Positions 4,710 through 5,100 of a stretch of DNA of 5,100 nt are shown piece after piece. The stretch is from assembly GCA_937892155.1 (NCBI GenBank), contig CALAUG010000074.1:1-5100 (forward strand). Reading direction: 5' to 3'. A model generated the notes under the pieces. The model was given only the letters and a program-made list of their open reading frames with translations. It was not told the origin of the DNA and did not search any database. The stretch is from an uncultured Bacteroidales bacterium (GTDB taxonomy: Bacteria > Bacteroidota > Bacteroidia > Bacteroidales > UBA1715). The position numbers were made by a program, and so were the translations under genes. Each line of letters starts with the position of its first letter. The first letter of the stretch is position 1.

Positions 4710-5100
4710 ATGAAAGACGGTTTCGCCAACATAACTAATGAGATAGTCCTTTACCAACCCAACGAGGAAATCAAACTCGAAGTGAGGATGGATGAAGAAA
4801 CCGTATGGCTTACACAATCGCAGATAGCCAATTTGTTTGGTTGTTCGAGCGATAATGTCGGTTTGCATTTGAAGAACATTTTCTCAGAAAACGAATTGGA
4901 TAAAAATGCAACTGCCGAGTTTTTCTCGGTAGTTCAAAAGGAAGGCAACAGAAATGTCCGTAGGAACATACTTCATTACAACTTAGATGCAATTTTATCA
5001 GTCGGATATAGAGTAAGTTCCATAAATGCGACTAAATTTCGCCAGTGGGCCAACAAAGTCTTGAAAGACCATTTGCTTAAAGGCTATTCGTTTAACCAAC
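4710..5100 (+). CDS. RhuM-family protein, N-terminal part (runs off right edge)
   Basis: The 130 visible codons match the N-terminal region of the virulence RhuM family. They contain a helix-turn-helix-like stretch VWLTQSQIANLFGCSSDNVGLHLKNIF (about residues 32-58), then ELDKNAT, LHYNLDAILSVGYRVSS (88-104) and ATKFRQWANKVLKDHLLKGYSFN (107-129), all in the usual order. Family members typically exceed 300 residues, so most of the gene lies outside. The biochemical role of RhuM proteins is poorly defined; the helix-turn-helix suggests DNA binding, and relatives occur in genomic islands and beside type I restriction genes. The ATG at 4710 is chosen because it follows the A-rich leader after repeat copy D and gives the typical EIVLYQ N-terminus. 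Confidence 0.9.
   Translation, partial: MKDGFANITNEIVLYQPNEEIKLEVRMDEETVWLTQSQIANLFGCSSDNVGLHLKNIFSENELDKNATAEFFSVVQKEGNRNVRRNILHYNLDAILSVGYRVSSINATKFRQWANKVLKDHLLKGYSFNQ

Overview
The window looks like an accessory locus from a Bacteroidales bacterium (Bacteroides, Parabacteroides or Prevotella type). Supporting signs are AT-rich genes with A-rich leaders instead of Shine-Dalgarno sites, a Bacteroides-style TTTG / TAnnTTTG promoter in front of the transposase, and protein families (YhcG-like PDDEXK nuclease, KilA-N, RhuM, DUF4160/DUF2442) that often sit together in defence or restriction-modification neighbourhoods of these bacteria. The taxon and the wider neighbourhood are inferred; no restriction-modification gene is visible here.

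Layout. Positions 1-1287 hold one end of an IS4-family insertion sequence. Its DDE transposase is on the minus strand and runs off the left edge; all 395 visible codons are open. The IS interrupts a YhcG-like PDDEXK nuclease gene, of which only the C-terminal part remains in the window (1288-1877, plus strand). All later genes are on the plus strand: an intact YhcG-like nuclease (1966-3060), a DUF4160-DUF2442 pair (3138-3395, 3401-3646), a KilA-N domain gene (3778-4605) and the start of a RhuM-family gene (4710 to the right edge).

The most striking feature is the organisation. Each of the four plus-strand units after the first fragment is preceded by a copy of the same leader of about 68 bp, whose 18-bp stretch taacgcattagctattat is identical in all four. 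In two places the repeat extends back into the 3' coding end of the preceding gene. The sequence after DUF2442 is an out-of-context relic of a KilA-N C-terminus (3639-3698). The sequence at the end of the broken nuclease gene carries the 3' coding end of the intact nuclease (1871-1891). The locus therefore looks like a modular array of 'leader + cargo gene + 3' tail', in which cargo has been swapped or deleted by recombination between flanking direct repeats (75 of 76 aligned bases identical around the nuclease, about 119 of 137 around KilA-N, hand-counted). How the modules work together is not shown by the sequence. DNA-binding or nuclease proteins with a toxin-antitoxin-like pair suggest a variable defence or phage-related cassette set.

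Smaller structures are also present: a terminal IS sequence repeated in inverted orientation inside the transposase's own 5' coding region, a hairpin at the IS promoter, a tandem palindromic 39-nt repeat inserted in frame in the intact nuclease, and a perfect 12-bp-arm palindrome in the KilA-N gene.
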